Source: Gonium pectorale
Taxonomy: Eukaryota > Chlorophyta > Chlorophyceae > Chlamydomonadales > Volvocaceae
Direction: 5' to 3'
Assembly (NCBI GenBank): GCA_001584585.1
Contig: LSYV01000010.1
Span: 1 to 64,000, forward strand
Length of the DNA stretch: 64,000 nt
Shown: positions 47,501 to 58,368 of the stretch, in pieces
Layout of the letters: each line of letters starts with the position of its first letter
Numbering within the stretch: position 1 is the first letter of the stretch
Made by a program: the position numbers and the translations under genes
The notes under the pieces: generated by a model
Databases searched by the model: none
Told to the model about the DNA's origin: nothing
The model's input: only the letters and a program-made list of their open reading frames with translations

Positions 47501-48516
47501 CTGTGTGTGCGTCGCGCGCTGCTCAGGTCGGCTCCAAGCTCACCACCAGCGTCGACACGTTCAGCTTTGGTAAGCCTACTGGGGCGTCAGGGGGCATCGA
47601 GGGCCCTGGGTGCATCGCAAGGTGTACGCACGAGCATGGCCGTGGGAAGATGGATTGGCACAGGGCGGCCGGCGAGCCATGCTTGTATACATAAGGCATG
47701 CTGTAGCCCCAGCATGCTGAGTATGCATGTTTGCCATGTATGATTCGTGCGGCGCTCCGAGTGAGAATGCACGCATGTCCTTGTAAAATGCCGCTCGTCG
47801 CTACCTGGCGGCTGCTGGACTTTCGGATCGCCGACACTTTCGGGAGCCGACGAAACGAGGCAAGGACCGGCTTGGCCGCCGGACGGGACATACGCTGCTG
47901 GCACCCAGCTCGTCGTTGTTCATTCTCCTTTCCTTTCAACCCCCCGTCGCTACCTCCGTCGCAGGGATCATGATGTGGGAGCTCTACACGGGACAGCGGG
48001 CGTACGGCGGTCTGGGACGCGACGCCATCATCGACAGGTGGGGGAACTGTCCAGATGCTGTAGTGAAGGTTGTTCAGCTGAGGCACATCGCCGCAAGGTA
48101 CCCCGCACGCGCTTCACCCGCTAACGAGGAATGTGCTCCCGGCAGCGAGCACTCGCTTACCGCGTTCCCGCCCCCGTCGCCCTTCCACCTCCTCTCGCAG
48201 GGTGTACAAGAAGAAGGCGCGGCCCATCTTCCCGCTGGGCGTGCCGCAGCAGTACGCCGCGCTGGCCAAGGCGTGCTGGGACAACGACCCGCCGTCGCGG
48301 CCGCCCTTTACGCAGGTGCTGCTGCGCCTCTCGGAGATGCTCGCCTCCTTCACCTCCGCCTCGGCTCAGGCGGCGCAGGCGGCGCAACAGCCCGCAGCGG
48401 CCGCCGCCGCCTCGTCCGGCAGCACCCCGCAGTCCCCCGCGGCAGGAACGTCCGTCGCGCCGCCGCCAGCGGGCGCGGCCGCGGCGGCAGGCGCAGGGCC
48501 TAGCAGGATGGCGTGA
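41547..48516 (+). CDS. Membrane-anchored TKL protein kinase with tandem GAF-like domains
   Basis: Predicted 923-residue Ser/Thr-type kinase. Exons: 41547-41936, 42030-42136, 42303-42614, 42898-43549, 44252-44410, 44643-44792, 45077-45145, 45572-45678, 46158-46233, 46525-46614, 46743-46811, 47186-47344, 47527-47569, 47965-48037, 48201-48516. The N-terminus MGCLCFGG is an N-myristoylation (Gly2) plus palmitoylation (Cys3, Cys5) signal. GAF-like modules span roughly residues 125-275 and 280-480. Kinase motifs: GKGGFG (from 570), VAIK-type Lys590, alphaC Glu607, HCD loop (Asp725, Asn730), DFG Asp749, APE Glu777. Cys replaces the HRD Arg, so it is a non-RD kinase. The C-terminal tail is Ala/Pro-rich. 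The intron after 44410 needs a GC donor. GAF domains bind small ligands such as cyclic nucleotides in other proteins; the ligand here is unknown. Confidence 0.93.
47882..47964 (+). repeat. Short dispersed repeat (family 2), copy B
   Basis: Starts gacgggacatacgctgctgg, continues with agctcgtcgttgttcattc and a pyrimidine tract, and ends exactly at the 3' splice site (cgtcgcag) of the kinase intron before 47965. It therefore supplies that intron's pyrimidine tract and acceptor. Confidence 0.75.
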
Positions 48517-50517
48517 TTCCGGGGTGAGCGGATGGCCACCCTGGCTGGGAGCAAACGGCACAGGAACGGATGAGTTGATTGTTTCTGAAGATGAGGCAGG
48601 TGAGCGACAGAAGTGTCTTTCCGCGCGTCATGGATGCTGTGCGGGCCGTTTCTCACGGTAGTCGTCATGGGCGGCGGCTTCCCGAGTTCGGAGGGCGCGT
48701 TCGGGCTGGTCAGGCAGTACATGTCACGAGCGCACCTCGGCTGCTTTTCGTGCGAACTCGTGTTTGGGTGCCGCGGCGCCCATAAGTTGTTTTGAACACT
48801 TGCCTCGTCTGGGCTGAAAGCCTCCCGAAGCAACGTAGCGGTAAGCTACAGGAATGCCTATGGCTGGACCTGCTCAAGCTCTGATGCGCTAGTGGCCGTC
48901 GCCCGGTGTGTGGGGCGGGTTCATCGGGTATCGGGTACATCCCATAAGGGTATGCCGCAGCGCAGATATTTGGTTACGGCTGCCCGCTGCATTTGCGACA
49001 GCCTTGGTGCCGCGGCTGCCAGTCAGCAAGCTCATTCGCTGGCCGCTGTGCGTGCGTGAGCCGGGTTGGCGGCGTGCCTTGGGTCGGCTTGGTGGTAGAA
49101 GAATGATGCAGCTGCCTTCCGGCAACGTCGCGCGCTGCTGAGCTGCCGCTTTCAGATACTATTGCCTCCACGTGGGCGGCTTGGATGTGGGCCCTACTTG
49201 TGTGCCTGGTTGAGCGCCGTTTGGCTTGGTGTTTGTTGCGAGCTCAATACAGCATGTACATCCCTGCGCGAGGTCTGTGGCGAGGTGTACTGCTCCCAAA
49301 TCATTGCCCTTGGTGCAAGTTGGTCGAACATGTGTGGTGGTGTGGCTGGGGCCGGTGACAAGCGCAAGGCGCACATGCGCCCTGCACCATGAGCACCGCT
49401 GGCGAGCTCTGTCGCAGTCGGTTGCGCATGGCTCGTCACCGAAGGCAGCTGAGAAGGCAGGACAGCTCCGCTCCAGTTTTCGGTGCGCTTCGTGGACGGT
49501 TGCATCGTAGCTCGCGGCTTTTCTGTGGGTAGGCCTTGTGCCAGCCCTGCCGGCTGTGGGGGCTACGTGGGGAGGTTTGCGGCTTCCTGCCAGTCTGTGG
49601 GCCTGTCGGGGCCGGACTGTTGGGTACGCCGGCTTTCGCGCAGCAGAGGGCACTGTGCGTGTTGCGAGGCCGTGTGCGCTTCAGGTGGGTGCGTTGTGGC
49701 CAGATGGTGGTATTGGGGCTTTCGCATGTCGCATATGCATGGGTCGCACCTGGTTCTGGAACACTCAACCATGGTTGGCCGACCGTCGCAGTTTGAGCAC
49801 TGTTAATGGATGATTGTTGGGATGGGGAGGTGGTGTTATGCGCATCATTTATGACCCAGAGGGGTTATGCATAGTACCGCGGAGCAAGTGCATCTTCATG
49901 CTCCTCAGGATTGTGGCAATGCAGCACGCTTGTCGTCCTGTGCCTTCACGGCCGTGGGCCCCTGTGTAGACTGCAGAGTGTTGAGGTCTCTTTGCATGCC
50001 GTAGTGTTTATTGGAGCCCCAGCTGGTGTGCGGACTTGCCGTTGCTGTAAGTACCATGAGTTGTGAAACGTGCGTGAAACGTGCCCCAGGTAAGGCGCAG
50101 CCTCGCTTACATTGCCTTGCCCGTTTCTGGTTCTCTTTTTTGCTACGCATGCACCTGCATACACTGAACAAGGCGTTCCTGCGCACCCTGGACAGACTAT
50201 CGTAGACCGCGGGCCGCCGCCGCGCGGGCAGGTCTTGCGCAACCTGGCAAAAGACTGTACCGCAGGGCCAAGATGCATACCCTCGTACCTCCCAACACGG
50301 CCATGCGTGCCTGGCACCCGTACGGCTTCGACACAGTACCCAGGCACGAGCTCCGAGCTGCATTGCTCCGGCGCGTCACAGGAGATGCAGACCCCGCTAC
50401 GAAGTGGGCAACGCCGAGCTCCGCTCCTTCGACCTCATCAATGGCCACACAGTGGCTCGCTGCGCGTAGGTGCTGAGCGAGCCTCTCTAGAGGTTAGCGT
50501 GACGCTCCAGCCTGCAC
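48517..50517. other. Intergenic region between convergent genes
   Basis: No gene recognised. It contains the 3' flanks of the GAF kinase and of the cyclin-D1-binding-protein homologue. A plus-strand TGTAA at 50046-50050 and a minus-strand one at 50107-50111 lie 62 bases apart, so the two transcripts may overlap at their 3' ends. Confidence 0.45.
50107..50111 (-). terminator. Candidate poly(A) signal TGTAA of the CCNDBP1-like gene
   Basis: TTACA on the plus strand, 407 bases beyond the stop codon. Assigned by position only. Confidence 0.3.
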
Positions 50518-53500
50518 CTACGCGGCAGTTGGCCCCGCCGCGCGTGCCAGCGCGTCTGTTAGCTTCCCCGCCGCCGCCTCCACCTTGCCCCGCGCCGCTG
50601 CCAGCTGCTGCCGTACGACCTCGGTCGCGTAGGTCTCGGGGAACTCGTCCAGCATCAGCTCCAGGGTGGTGGCCACCGACTCGCAGCCGCCCTGCAGCTC
50701 GTCCTCGTCCTCCTGCAAAGAAGAAGGGGCAGGGAGCGGCCACACAGGCCCGATGGTTGCGGTCAGGAGACAGCAAGCGAGGAGGGAAGCCGAGACAGGG
50801 AGGGCCAGATTGGACACAGTTGGGCACAACAGAGACGCGACGGTGCAGTGCGAGCGGAGCGAAGCGGGCAAGGCATAGCGACCAGAGCAAGTCAGGAAAC
50901 TGCACTGGTTGCCAGCGCGCTGGAAAGCGGCAGTGCAGCATTGCGGCGACGACGACAGTCGGCGGCAAAAAGGGCTGCGGCAGCTGCCCAGTACGGCGGC
51001 TGGCTGGCGCCTGGCAGCTTATGGCAAAAGACCAGGCCGCCAGGAAAGACCCCACGCCCGATGTGCTGGGAGCGCCCATGCTTCTGAGACCACCGACAAC
51101 ATGCGGATTGTACCGGGTATAAAGGCCAGGGCCAGCAGCATGCCGGCGTAGTGCCCCCGCCCGCGCTGCTAGGGTCTTACGCCGTCTCCAGCAGCGCTGT
51201 ACACCGTAAGGGTACACAACGTCCATGCCAGCTGGCGGCCCTCCTTCGCAACCTTCCGTCGGCCGTCCGCACAGCAGTACACCAGGTGAAGTCCGACAAA
51301 CCGGGTAAGATGGCAAGCCGGTCTTTGGGGGGCGGGACGAACGTCACATGCCTTGAATTGTACCCGCCCGCCCTACCGGAAATGTCGCGCCTTCGGGTGT
51401 GTATGACGGGAGAGAGGCGGGCTCCCTCTTTCTCTGCAGATTTCTCTTTTTTCGCACAGCTGCACAGCATGCCCCCCACACCGCCAACCTGGTGGCCGGC
51501 CCCGCCAGTTACGTGTACCCACGTGTGGAGGATAGAGGCAGGCCACCAGCGCCTCGCAGCCAGAGCGCAGCTTGGCCCCGTGCCAGGCCAGGCTCTCCCA
51601 GTCGTCCAGGCAGTGCTCGGGACCGACGGCGGGGCCTAGGGGAGGGGGCGCGCGAGGGCCGCAGCGAGGGGAGTCCGCCAGTCCGTCATGATAACCACTT
51701 GCGACAGTGGAAATGAGGGCGGGCCCGGGCCCCAGAAGCAAACTTTCGGAAAGATGGTAGGCGAGGACGAGCAAGTGCGGATGCGTGCTCAAACCCGCTG
51801 CAACACCAGAGCGACGGCAGCCTGCCACAGTAACGTGCGAGCCAGCCCAACGCCTCGCCGGCAACTGGCGGCCAAATTGCGACCCGCCCCGGCCCCCACC
51901 CGCAGGCTCCGTGCCCCTCCCCATTCCTCGCGCCAGGGCCCAGCCGCCGCTGCATCGCTCACCCTCCAGCAGCGGCCGACTGACCGCCCGCAGCGCCGCC
52001 TGCGCCGCCGTCAGCAGCTCCGCCGCCGCCTCCGCCGTCCGCAGCTCAGCGGTACTAAGCGTGCCCATCTCCCGAAAGTCATCCGAGTCTCCTTCCTCCT
52101 CGTCGTCCTCGTCTTTATCCTCCTCTTCGCCCCCGTTGCGGCAGGGCTGCCCTCTCCCACTGCTGCTGACGTCGCCCTCCTCCCTCCCCTCGCACTCGCC
52201 GCCGGCACCGGGTGCCACCGCGGCCTCGCCCTGCCCTTCCCCTGTTTGGCCGGGGCTCCCCACCGGCTCCGCGAGCTCCTGACGGGATGACTCAACCAGC
52301 TCATCCAACTGCCATTTGACACGCGGTGTGCGGGAGCACGGGATGTACGGCTTTTGATTCTTATGTTTGGCAGCGACTGACGGGGGCGATCAGACCAGGA
52401 CCAAGAACAAGCGGATGAACGCAATCGTGTGCAAATAAGGAGTGTATAATCGAGGTGGGATGCGAGGGTAAGGGCCGGGTACATGACGCTGTGGTGCCAG
52501 CCGAGCTCCGCTTTCATCGACCCTATCCGGCAGCCCCACTACCGTTGCCCGTCTATCTGATTTGACTCCTCGTGCGCTACCTTCAGACCCCTAGGCCCGA
52601 TACCATGACACCCGCTCCACCTCTGCGGTGCACCCCTCCCGCCCGTCGACGGGACATACGCTGCTGGCGCCCAGCTCGTCGTCATTCATTCCCCTTTCCC
52701 TTCAACTCCCGCCCGTCGCAGCGCGCCAAGAGCCACGGCCCCTGCCTTGGCCCCCAGGGTCCCACCTCCCTTGCCGCCGACTTTATCCCGCTCATGACAT
52801 CCGCCAGCTGCCTGAACAGGCACGCTTTGTTGTCCAGTGGCCCTCCGCAGAGCCCGTCGCATGCGGACCACACCTGGCCTGCCGGGCCGGCGGGCAGCCG
52901 GGGCAGCCGAGGAGAGGGTTTAGGGAGAAGACATGGACAATACGTTCAGCCAACACACATGGGGAACTTGGCGCACAGGTAAGCACATGACCCTTGTTGC
53001 ATCTTTGCGAAAGTTGTGTTTTGGTGATCCTCTCAGTAACGTCCTGACTGTGCACGTCGGGCCTCTGCCGCAACGGTAGGATTGCATGCTGAACCCTCGC
53101 GGCTGATGGCCTGTGGGCACTGCCCTGCCCGGCTGCCCGGCGTCATGCGTTACGGCCCATTTACCATCTTCACTACCCCCGCCCGGGCGAGCCCGGCTGT
53201 CCCCGCGGGGTCCCCCTCTCCCCGCCGGCCGCTGCTTACCAACACATCTCCGCATCTCATCCGGCCCAGCGGACGCCTGTGGAGCCGCACCGGGAAGAGA
53301 CAAGGAAACAGGCATGGGAACGACCGCTTTGCAGAAGAATCGGCGCCTGCGCCGCGCCGGCAAGGTGCAGGGTACTGAGTGCTCCTTTCCTCCATTCCTC
53401 TGTACAGCTTCCCACCAATATAGGAGGCTCGCTTCTGCCAGGATGGAGGGCCCTGGTAACACCCAGGCAACACCCTTAAACACCACCTATGTCAACCTGA

Positions 53501-54277
53501 ACCAGGCATAATAGGTCCAGTAGCCACCGGAGAACGAACACGGTGCGCCGTGCCGGCAAGTTGACAAACCAACCATCCAACCGACCCAGGCACCCCAACC
53601 ACCCCACCAGCTTGGCGGCCAGCTCCTGCGTCGGCGACACCACGGCGGCGCACAGCTCCCGCAGCGACGCCCTAAGGGAGGGGCCCGCGCCTGCCGTAAA
53701 GCCGTGGGCGTAGGAGCAGAGTGCGATGGTGGACTGCACCAGCGCGCCGGTTACGCCGCGCAGCTCCGCCTCCGGCACCGCTGCACGCAGGGCGCCCTCG
53801 CTGCTGTCCGCCATCACGAGGACCACGGCTGTGCATGGCAAGGGTTGGCGGGGACGGTTCGCGTGCGGGTGCAAAGGTGGAAACGGCGAGCGACGAAAGG
53901 GCGAGCGGTAGGGGAGGAAGGGATGGGGGAAGGGACGGGGCCACGGGGCCTTAAGCCGTGAAACTACAGTACTGGAAGTATGTGTGACAAAGCGCGCAGC
54001 TGTGACACAGGCTCGGAATACCGCAGGAGGGGTGAACTGGAAGCGGAGGCCTCGGGGGCGGCGCGCCAGCGACTGAACCACGCGCTACGGCGGTGGCGGA
54101 CGCACCTTTTGCCGCCGCCTGCTTCTGCCGCTCAGCAAGATCCCGCAGCTGCTGGCGGCTCGCCGGTTGCGTCAACGTGCTGCATGGGCCGTCAAACACG
54201 TCCAGCACGGCCTGCAGTGTGTCGCGCACATCTGTGTCGGCGGTTGCCCTGGCACTGGGTGGCTGCGGCCGCGTCAT
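50518..54277 (-). CDS. Cyclin-D1-binding protein 1 (GCIP/CCNDBP1) homologue
   Basis: Helical-bundle protein; animal members bind cyclin D and helix-loop-helix factors and restrain the cell cycle. Six phase-consistent exons (54106-54277, 53608-53828, 52766-52873, 51963-52308, 51523-51635, 50518-50712) give 384 residues, close to the roughly 360 of animal CCNDBP1. Recognition rests on an ordered series: an N-terminal TLQAVLDVFDG block, a VWSACDGL block (family: TGAVW.ACD), an acidic stretch before helix AELRTAEAAAELLTAAQAAL, then LDDWESLAWH...ACLYPPH (family: LDD...LA.SLYPP) and a final helical segment. Sequence identity is low, so orthology rather than mere family membership is uncertain. The start is the first ATG in frame after a stretch lacking one. 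Introns host copies of two dispersed repeats. It is divergently oriented to the glycine-rich gene 235 bp away. Confidence 0.78.
51359..51451 (+). repeat. Short dispersed repeat (family 1), copy B
   Basis: About 90% identical to 1285-1377 over 93 bp. It lies antisense within the last intron (50713-51522) of the cyclin-D1-binding-protein homologue. Confidence 0.65.
52648..52720 (+). repeat. Short dispersed repeat (family 2), copy C
   Basis: Matches 47882-47964 closely, including gacgggacatacgctgctgg, the agctcgtcgt block, the pyrimidine tract and a terminal cgtcgcag. Here it lies antisense inside the 52309-52765 intron of the cyclin-D1-binding-protein homologue, so its acceptor-like end is not on the transcribed strand. 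Confidence 0.75.
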
Positions 54278-54512
54278 TATATTGTTCCGCTGGTCGAAGG
54301 CAGCGACAATACCTGGATGAGTGGACAATGAGGATGGTCACAGGACTGCCGTACCGCGCCCGGCTTGTCGTTGTTCACGCCTCTTTAGAAGATATTCCTA
54401 GGTAGACAGACACGGTGATAAACAAAATCGTGCTTTACGTTGCACAGCTTGACCGACGGGACAGCATCACGTTTCATATTTCCACAATACTTTTCCCTTT
54501 TAGCGACGCCTC
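54278..54512. promoter_or_regulatory. Short divergent (possibly bidirectional) promoter region
   Basis: Only 235 bp separate the start codons of the CCNDBP1-like gene (minus) and the glycine-rich protein gene (plus), so both promoters must fit here or overlap the genes. It is AT-richer than its surroundings. No clear TATA box was identified. Confidence 0.4.
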
Positions 54513-55100
54513 ATGGTCGTTTGTATTGTGCCAGCAGGGCTGGCAGCTGCTGTTCCTCTCGGGACTGTGCTGGGGGCGAGCAGGGGTCTCGGTCTTGCCT
54601 CAGCCGGTCTTCCCGCCATAGCACCGCCAACCTCGTGCTCCGGAGACTGCAGCAGTAGTTCAGCACGTGACGCTGGAAGGCCTGGGCGTGGGCCGCTGGT
54701 CATCGAGTGCCGCGGCGCGACAAAGACCCCGCCAAGGGCGGGAACGCGCGCTTCTGCTTCCCGCTTCCTGGAGGTGGTGGCTAGCAAGCCGAAGATGCGC
54801 AAGCGGCGACGGGGCAAGGGCGGCGACGACGGGAGCGGAGATGACGGTGATGACGGAGGATTCGGAGGAGGCAACGGAGGCTGGCGCGGTGGCAACTTTA
54901 ATGGAGGTTTTGGCGACCATGGAGGCTACAGCGGGGGCGAGTTCTTCCTGAACTGGCTCTTCTATGAAGGCTCATGGGTCTGGCCCGCCATCGTCGCGCT
55001 CTCGGTGATGCACTCATTGGGCTACTGCCTCCTCGGGAATGAGGACGGCAGCAACCGGAGGCCGCGCCTGCGGCACCGCGTAGTGAGCAGCCTCGTATGA
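54513..55100 (+). CDS. Glycine-rich protein with one C-terminal membrane helix, possibly organelle-targeted
   Basis: Intronless frame of 195 residues; family not recognised. The N-terminus (first about 75 residues) is Ala/Ser/Arg-rich with few acidic residues, like an algal chloroplast or mitochondrial transit peptide. A basic patch KPKMRKRRRGK follows, then a Gly/Asp and Gly/Asn/Phe-rich stretch of about 50 residues, then one hydrophobic segment (WPAIVALSVMHSLGYCLL, about 54980-55033) and a short basic tail. Plausibly a single-pass membrane protein with a flexible glycine-rich arm. The start is the first ATG in frame and lies 235 bp from the start of the divergent neighbour. It could instead be the only long exon of a larger gene. 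Confidence 0.55.
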   Translation: MVVCIVPAGLAAAVPLGTVLGASRGLGLASAGLPAIAPPTSCSGDCSSSSARDAGRPGRGPLVIECRGATKTPPRAGTRASASRFLEVVASKPKMRKRRRGKGGDDGSGDDGDDGGFGGGNGGWRGGNFNGGFGDHGGYSGGEFFLNWLFYEGSWVWPAIVALSVMHSLGYCLLGNEDGSNRRPRLRHRVVSSLV

Positions 55101-56849
55101 ATAAGCGATCAGTTGAATTAGGGTTTCTCGTGTTCTGACAGGGTCTTGCATGCTGCTGCCAGAGAGCATTGTGTGTGAAGTCGCGGCTCATGGGCAACAA
55201 AGCTGCAGTTATTTTGGAGCTTGCTGCTCGAGCTGCGTGCGCACGCTGGTCCCCCGAGGCCCTGGGCTGCGCGCTCTGGCGGTGCCCCCGGCCGTGCTTC
55301 CCTAGGGCCGTTGCGGGTCTAGTCGGCAGGCTTTTCTTCCGATGGAGGACTTGAGGATCCGCACGGTCTCGCTGTTGCAACGCGTACTTCTTTTGGGGGC
55401 GTGTCCCCGGGTCAGCATTTCCGCAATCAGATATGCGTGTTCGGGGCTGCCGCCAGTTGTACTTTTATTTCCCTAGGCCGCGATAGGGAACTGGGTGCCC
55501 AAGAGCGTTGTGTGGGGGACACAGAGCTCGAGACGCCTCAATAGCCTCCCTCCAGGCCAGGATTGTATTTCAACCAGGGTATCGTTCCCCGCCCTGATTT
55601 CATCCCGCACACATGTTTGACGGAGATCCATGTTGTTTGAGGACGCTTTTTGCCGAACAATCGGTTGTACATGATGAGATGTCGAGGATTGCATCTGCTC
55701 TTTTTCTTATTTCCGCCTGTGGGTTTTGTGCACGGTGGAGCATGTGATTGACACACGGTGTTTTATAGCAGGCACGCTTTGTATGCAGAAGGGATGCTTT
55801 ATGCCAGTCGGATTGAACGTCTGGCTCGTGATCATTTCGAAGTTCGGGCAGTGGTATTGAATGTGCGTCGGTTGATGCCTGCGGGTGTAAGACCCAAGCC
55901 GACCCCTGCCGACCCAACCCACGTGCATACCGGGATGCACTCCAGGGATGGTGGGTGCACAAGGACAGAGTACGCTAAGAGGATAGAGCGCCTCTATTCA
56001 GTTCCCAGGTTTCTCACAGCCACGGTCATTTCGTCTGCATTCGCTGCTTGAATGGGAGCCAATGCTCGAAGCGCATGCTGTTGGCATCCCCGGTGTCAAC
56101 TTGTAGGCTGCATGGCAGGAATCCAACATCCCTAGTGGTGCAGACCCGTGGGTCATCTAGTCTGCCAACGTTTTCGAAAGACGGAGTCATCATCATCACG
56201 GACGGGCAGTGCATCGCAGTATTATTGTAGTTCTGACAGCATGTCCTCGACCGAGGATCCTTATATGCCCTCTGGGCGTACCCACAAAAAACTGGAAGCC
56301 TCTAACTGGACAAAAACACTGGAAGCCCTAAAGAGGGTTCCACTTATGGACGCATACCCGAACTCCCGAAGGCGCAACAGCGTTGCCAGATGGGCAGATT
56401 GGTACCAGGCAAGGCGGGCAACGGACTTGTGCAGACCTGACCCACTCGGAGGGACCTGCTCACTGGGGCCGCAGAGCGTCGCAGTTACCTGTCGTTACTT
56501 GGAAGGTTGGGGCCTGCTGGGCGCTGTGCACACTCTGCAACCGGTCCGTCAGCGGCCAGCGCTTACCAGACCCGCATACGCCCAGCCCGCCCGCCCAGCA
56601 TAGTGCAGCGGCACGGGCGACAGATGAACTGACGGAATTGCGCTCCGCCGTTGCAGGCAGCGGCTGCGTATGAGCAGACATGGCGACATGCGGAATCGGG
56701 CCACAGAGCACTCTCAACCCCGTAGTCAAACGCCGAAGGAACGGTGGAGAGCAGAGGGATAGGACGCCACGCAGCGGCGAAGCGGGCGCTGCTGGAGGGT
56801 ACGGCAGCGGTGGAGAAGGAATAGTTTGGATGCTAGGGGAAGGGGCGAC

Positions 56850-57260
56850 CACAAAGCAACGCGCCGGGAGTTAGGGCGCCGGTCTGTAAGCTAGATCCCC
56901 ATCGCCTGCAGGGCACCGGCATGCCGCCAGACGGACGAGGAATGGGCCGGCGATGCAACAGGTCGGATACACAGGCAGACAAACAGTAAAAAGAGACAGG
57001 GAAGCTACCTCTACGGTGCGACGTTTCCACCTTTCCAGTAAGGCGTCGGAGTACGGGCGGGCGAAGGAGACAAGCAGACGGATGCAGTAGAACCCGCCCG
57101 GATGCGCTGCAAAATCCTGCCATGGCAGCTTGGCAGGGGGCACAAAGATGGCAACTGCGGCTGGCGGATCAGGGAGTGACAGGATGGGCAGCGGAGGCCA
57201 TTGGTCAACGCACTCCTTTCCCAGCCAAGGCAGGGCGCAGCCGCGCCGAACACTCAGGCA
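56850..57260 (-). repeat. Diverged dispersed repeat, copy B
   Basis: Collinear blocks match 760-1040 on the opposite strand, including gctgcccatcctgtcactcc, and gtgccctgcaggcgatgggg. The middle part is not alignable by eye. Confidence 0.4.
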
Positions 57261-58270
57261 ACGGCACGGGCGAAGGTGGCGGTGGAGGCCGGCGTGGGGG
57301 CGATCGGGCTCGCGACATGGAGGCCGGGTTGGCACGGCTGGTGGACGGGCTGAGGCGGATGCTGCAGGCTGGGCTGGGCAACGGGTTGCCACAAGGGATG
57401 CTAGGCCGTCGGGCAGCGCAGGTTGGCCTCTGTGGGCCGATTGGGCCCGAAGAGTCCACTGGAGACGGCAGTACCCGCGCCCCCAGCTCCCACGCCTGGT
57501 GCTGGCTGCTCATGAACAGCGCTTCGAGTCTATGCTGATAGGCATTCGGAAGGGGGTGGGGGTGCAACGCGCCGGCCCCCGAACTGCGGTTTCACCCTAC
57601 GTGATACGTGTTCCTTGGAGATATCATACTGCAAAGCTGTGCACCGGCGCAGCCGACAGCCAAAGCAGCGCGCAGCATGAGCAGTCGGGATTACGCTGGT
57701 CAGACAGGTTAACTCATCCCCCGGGAAGCATCATTAGTACGTCACGGGCCCACGGCATTATCTAAGCTGATCACATACTAGCGCCGTCTGTTTCATTAGC
57801 AGGACTCACCAAGGCGCCATGGCCTCCATGGCAGGGTAGGCAAGGCCCCGTTGGCAGCTGCCTGTATAGTACCACGCACTCTCATTTACAGTCGACGCGT
57901 GCCCATAGTAGCCCGTGCTTGCTCTGCGATTGGGCTGCATTGTCACCCCGTCCGTAACCATCCCGTAAGGAAGGGGAAGAACCAAGGAGTTCGAATACTC
58001 GTCTGATGCCATCCGCAACGCAAGAGCCAAGACCGCTCTCCAGGGGGTCGAGTATCACCTCCTTGGGAGCATCAACAACGTCAGAATGACTTCTACGAAT
58101 CCCCACGACGGCCGTCAGGCCAGCACAGACACGTCCAGAAAAGTCCATCGACCTTCCCCACACCGTATCATCGCGCCGAAATACCCTTGCATACCCTGAT
58201 GTCAACAAGCAGAACATTGGAGCGCCCCCTTGCAACACCGGCGGACTTCCAACAACGAGCAGCCCAACAG

Positions 58271-58318
58271 CCGTTTCGTCGGCTCGGAGACATGCCGTTT
58301 CGTCGGCTCGGAGACATG
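58271..58318. repeat. 24-bp tandem repeat, two perfect copies
   Basis: ccgtttcgtcggctcggaga plus catg is present twice in a row, about 50 bp past the SmD1 stop codon, and so probably in its 3' UTR. Confidence 0.9.
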
Positions 58319-58368
58319 CCAGACCAGCCGCTCCCGCTCGACAGCAAGCCGAAGTCCCCACCACTGGC

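Larger units (their letters stand above)
55101..58368. other. Intergenic region with an old repeat copy
   Basis: No gene recognised. The segment at about 56850-57260 is the minus-strand relative of the repeat at 760-1040. One frame there (minus strand, about 57010-57200) has protein-like composition and a good donor but matches no family I know. A TTACA at 57886-57890 may be the poly(A) signal for SmD1. Confidence 0.4.

Noticed and set aside
56871..57392. Possible minus-strand exon (about 57010-57200) with a good donor
   Set aside because: The composition is protein-like, but no partner exon or family match was found and it lies within a diverged repeat copy.
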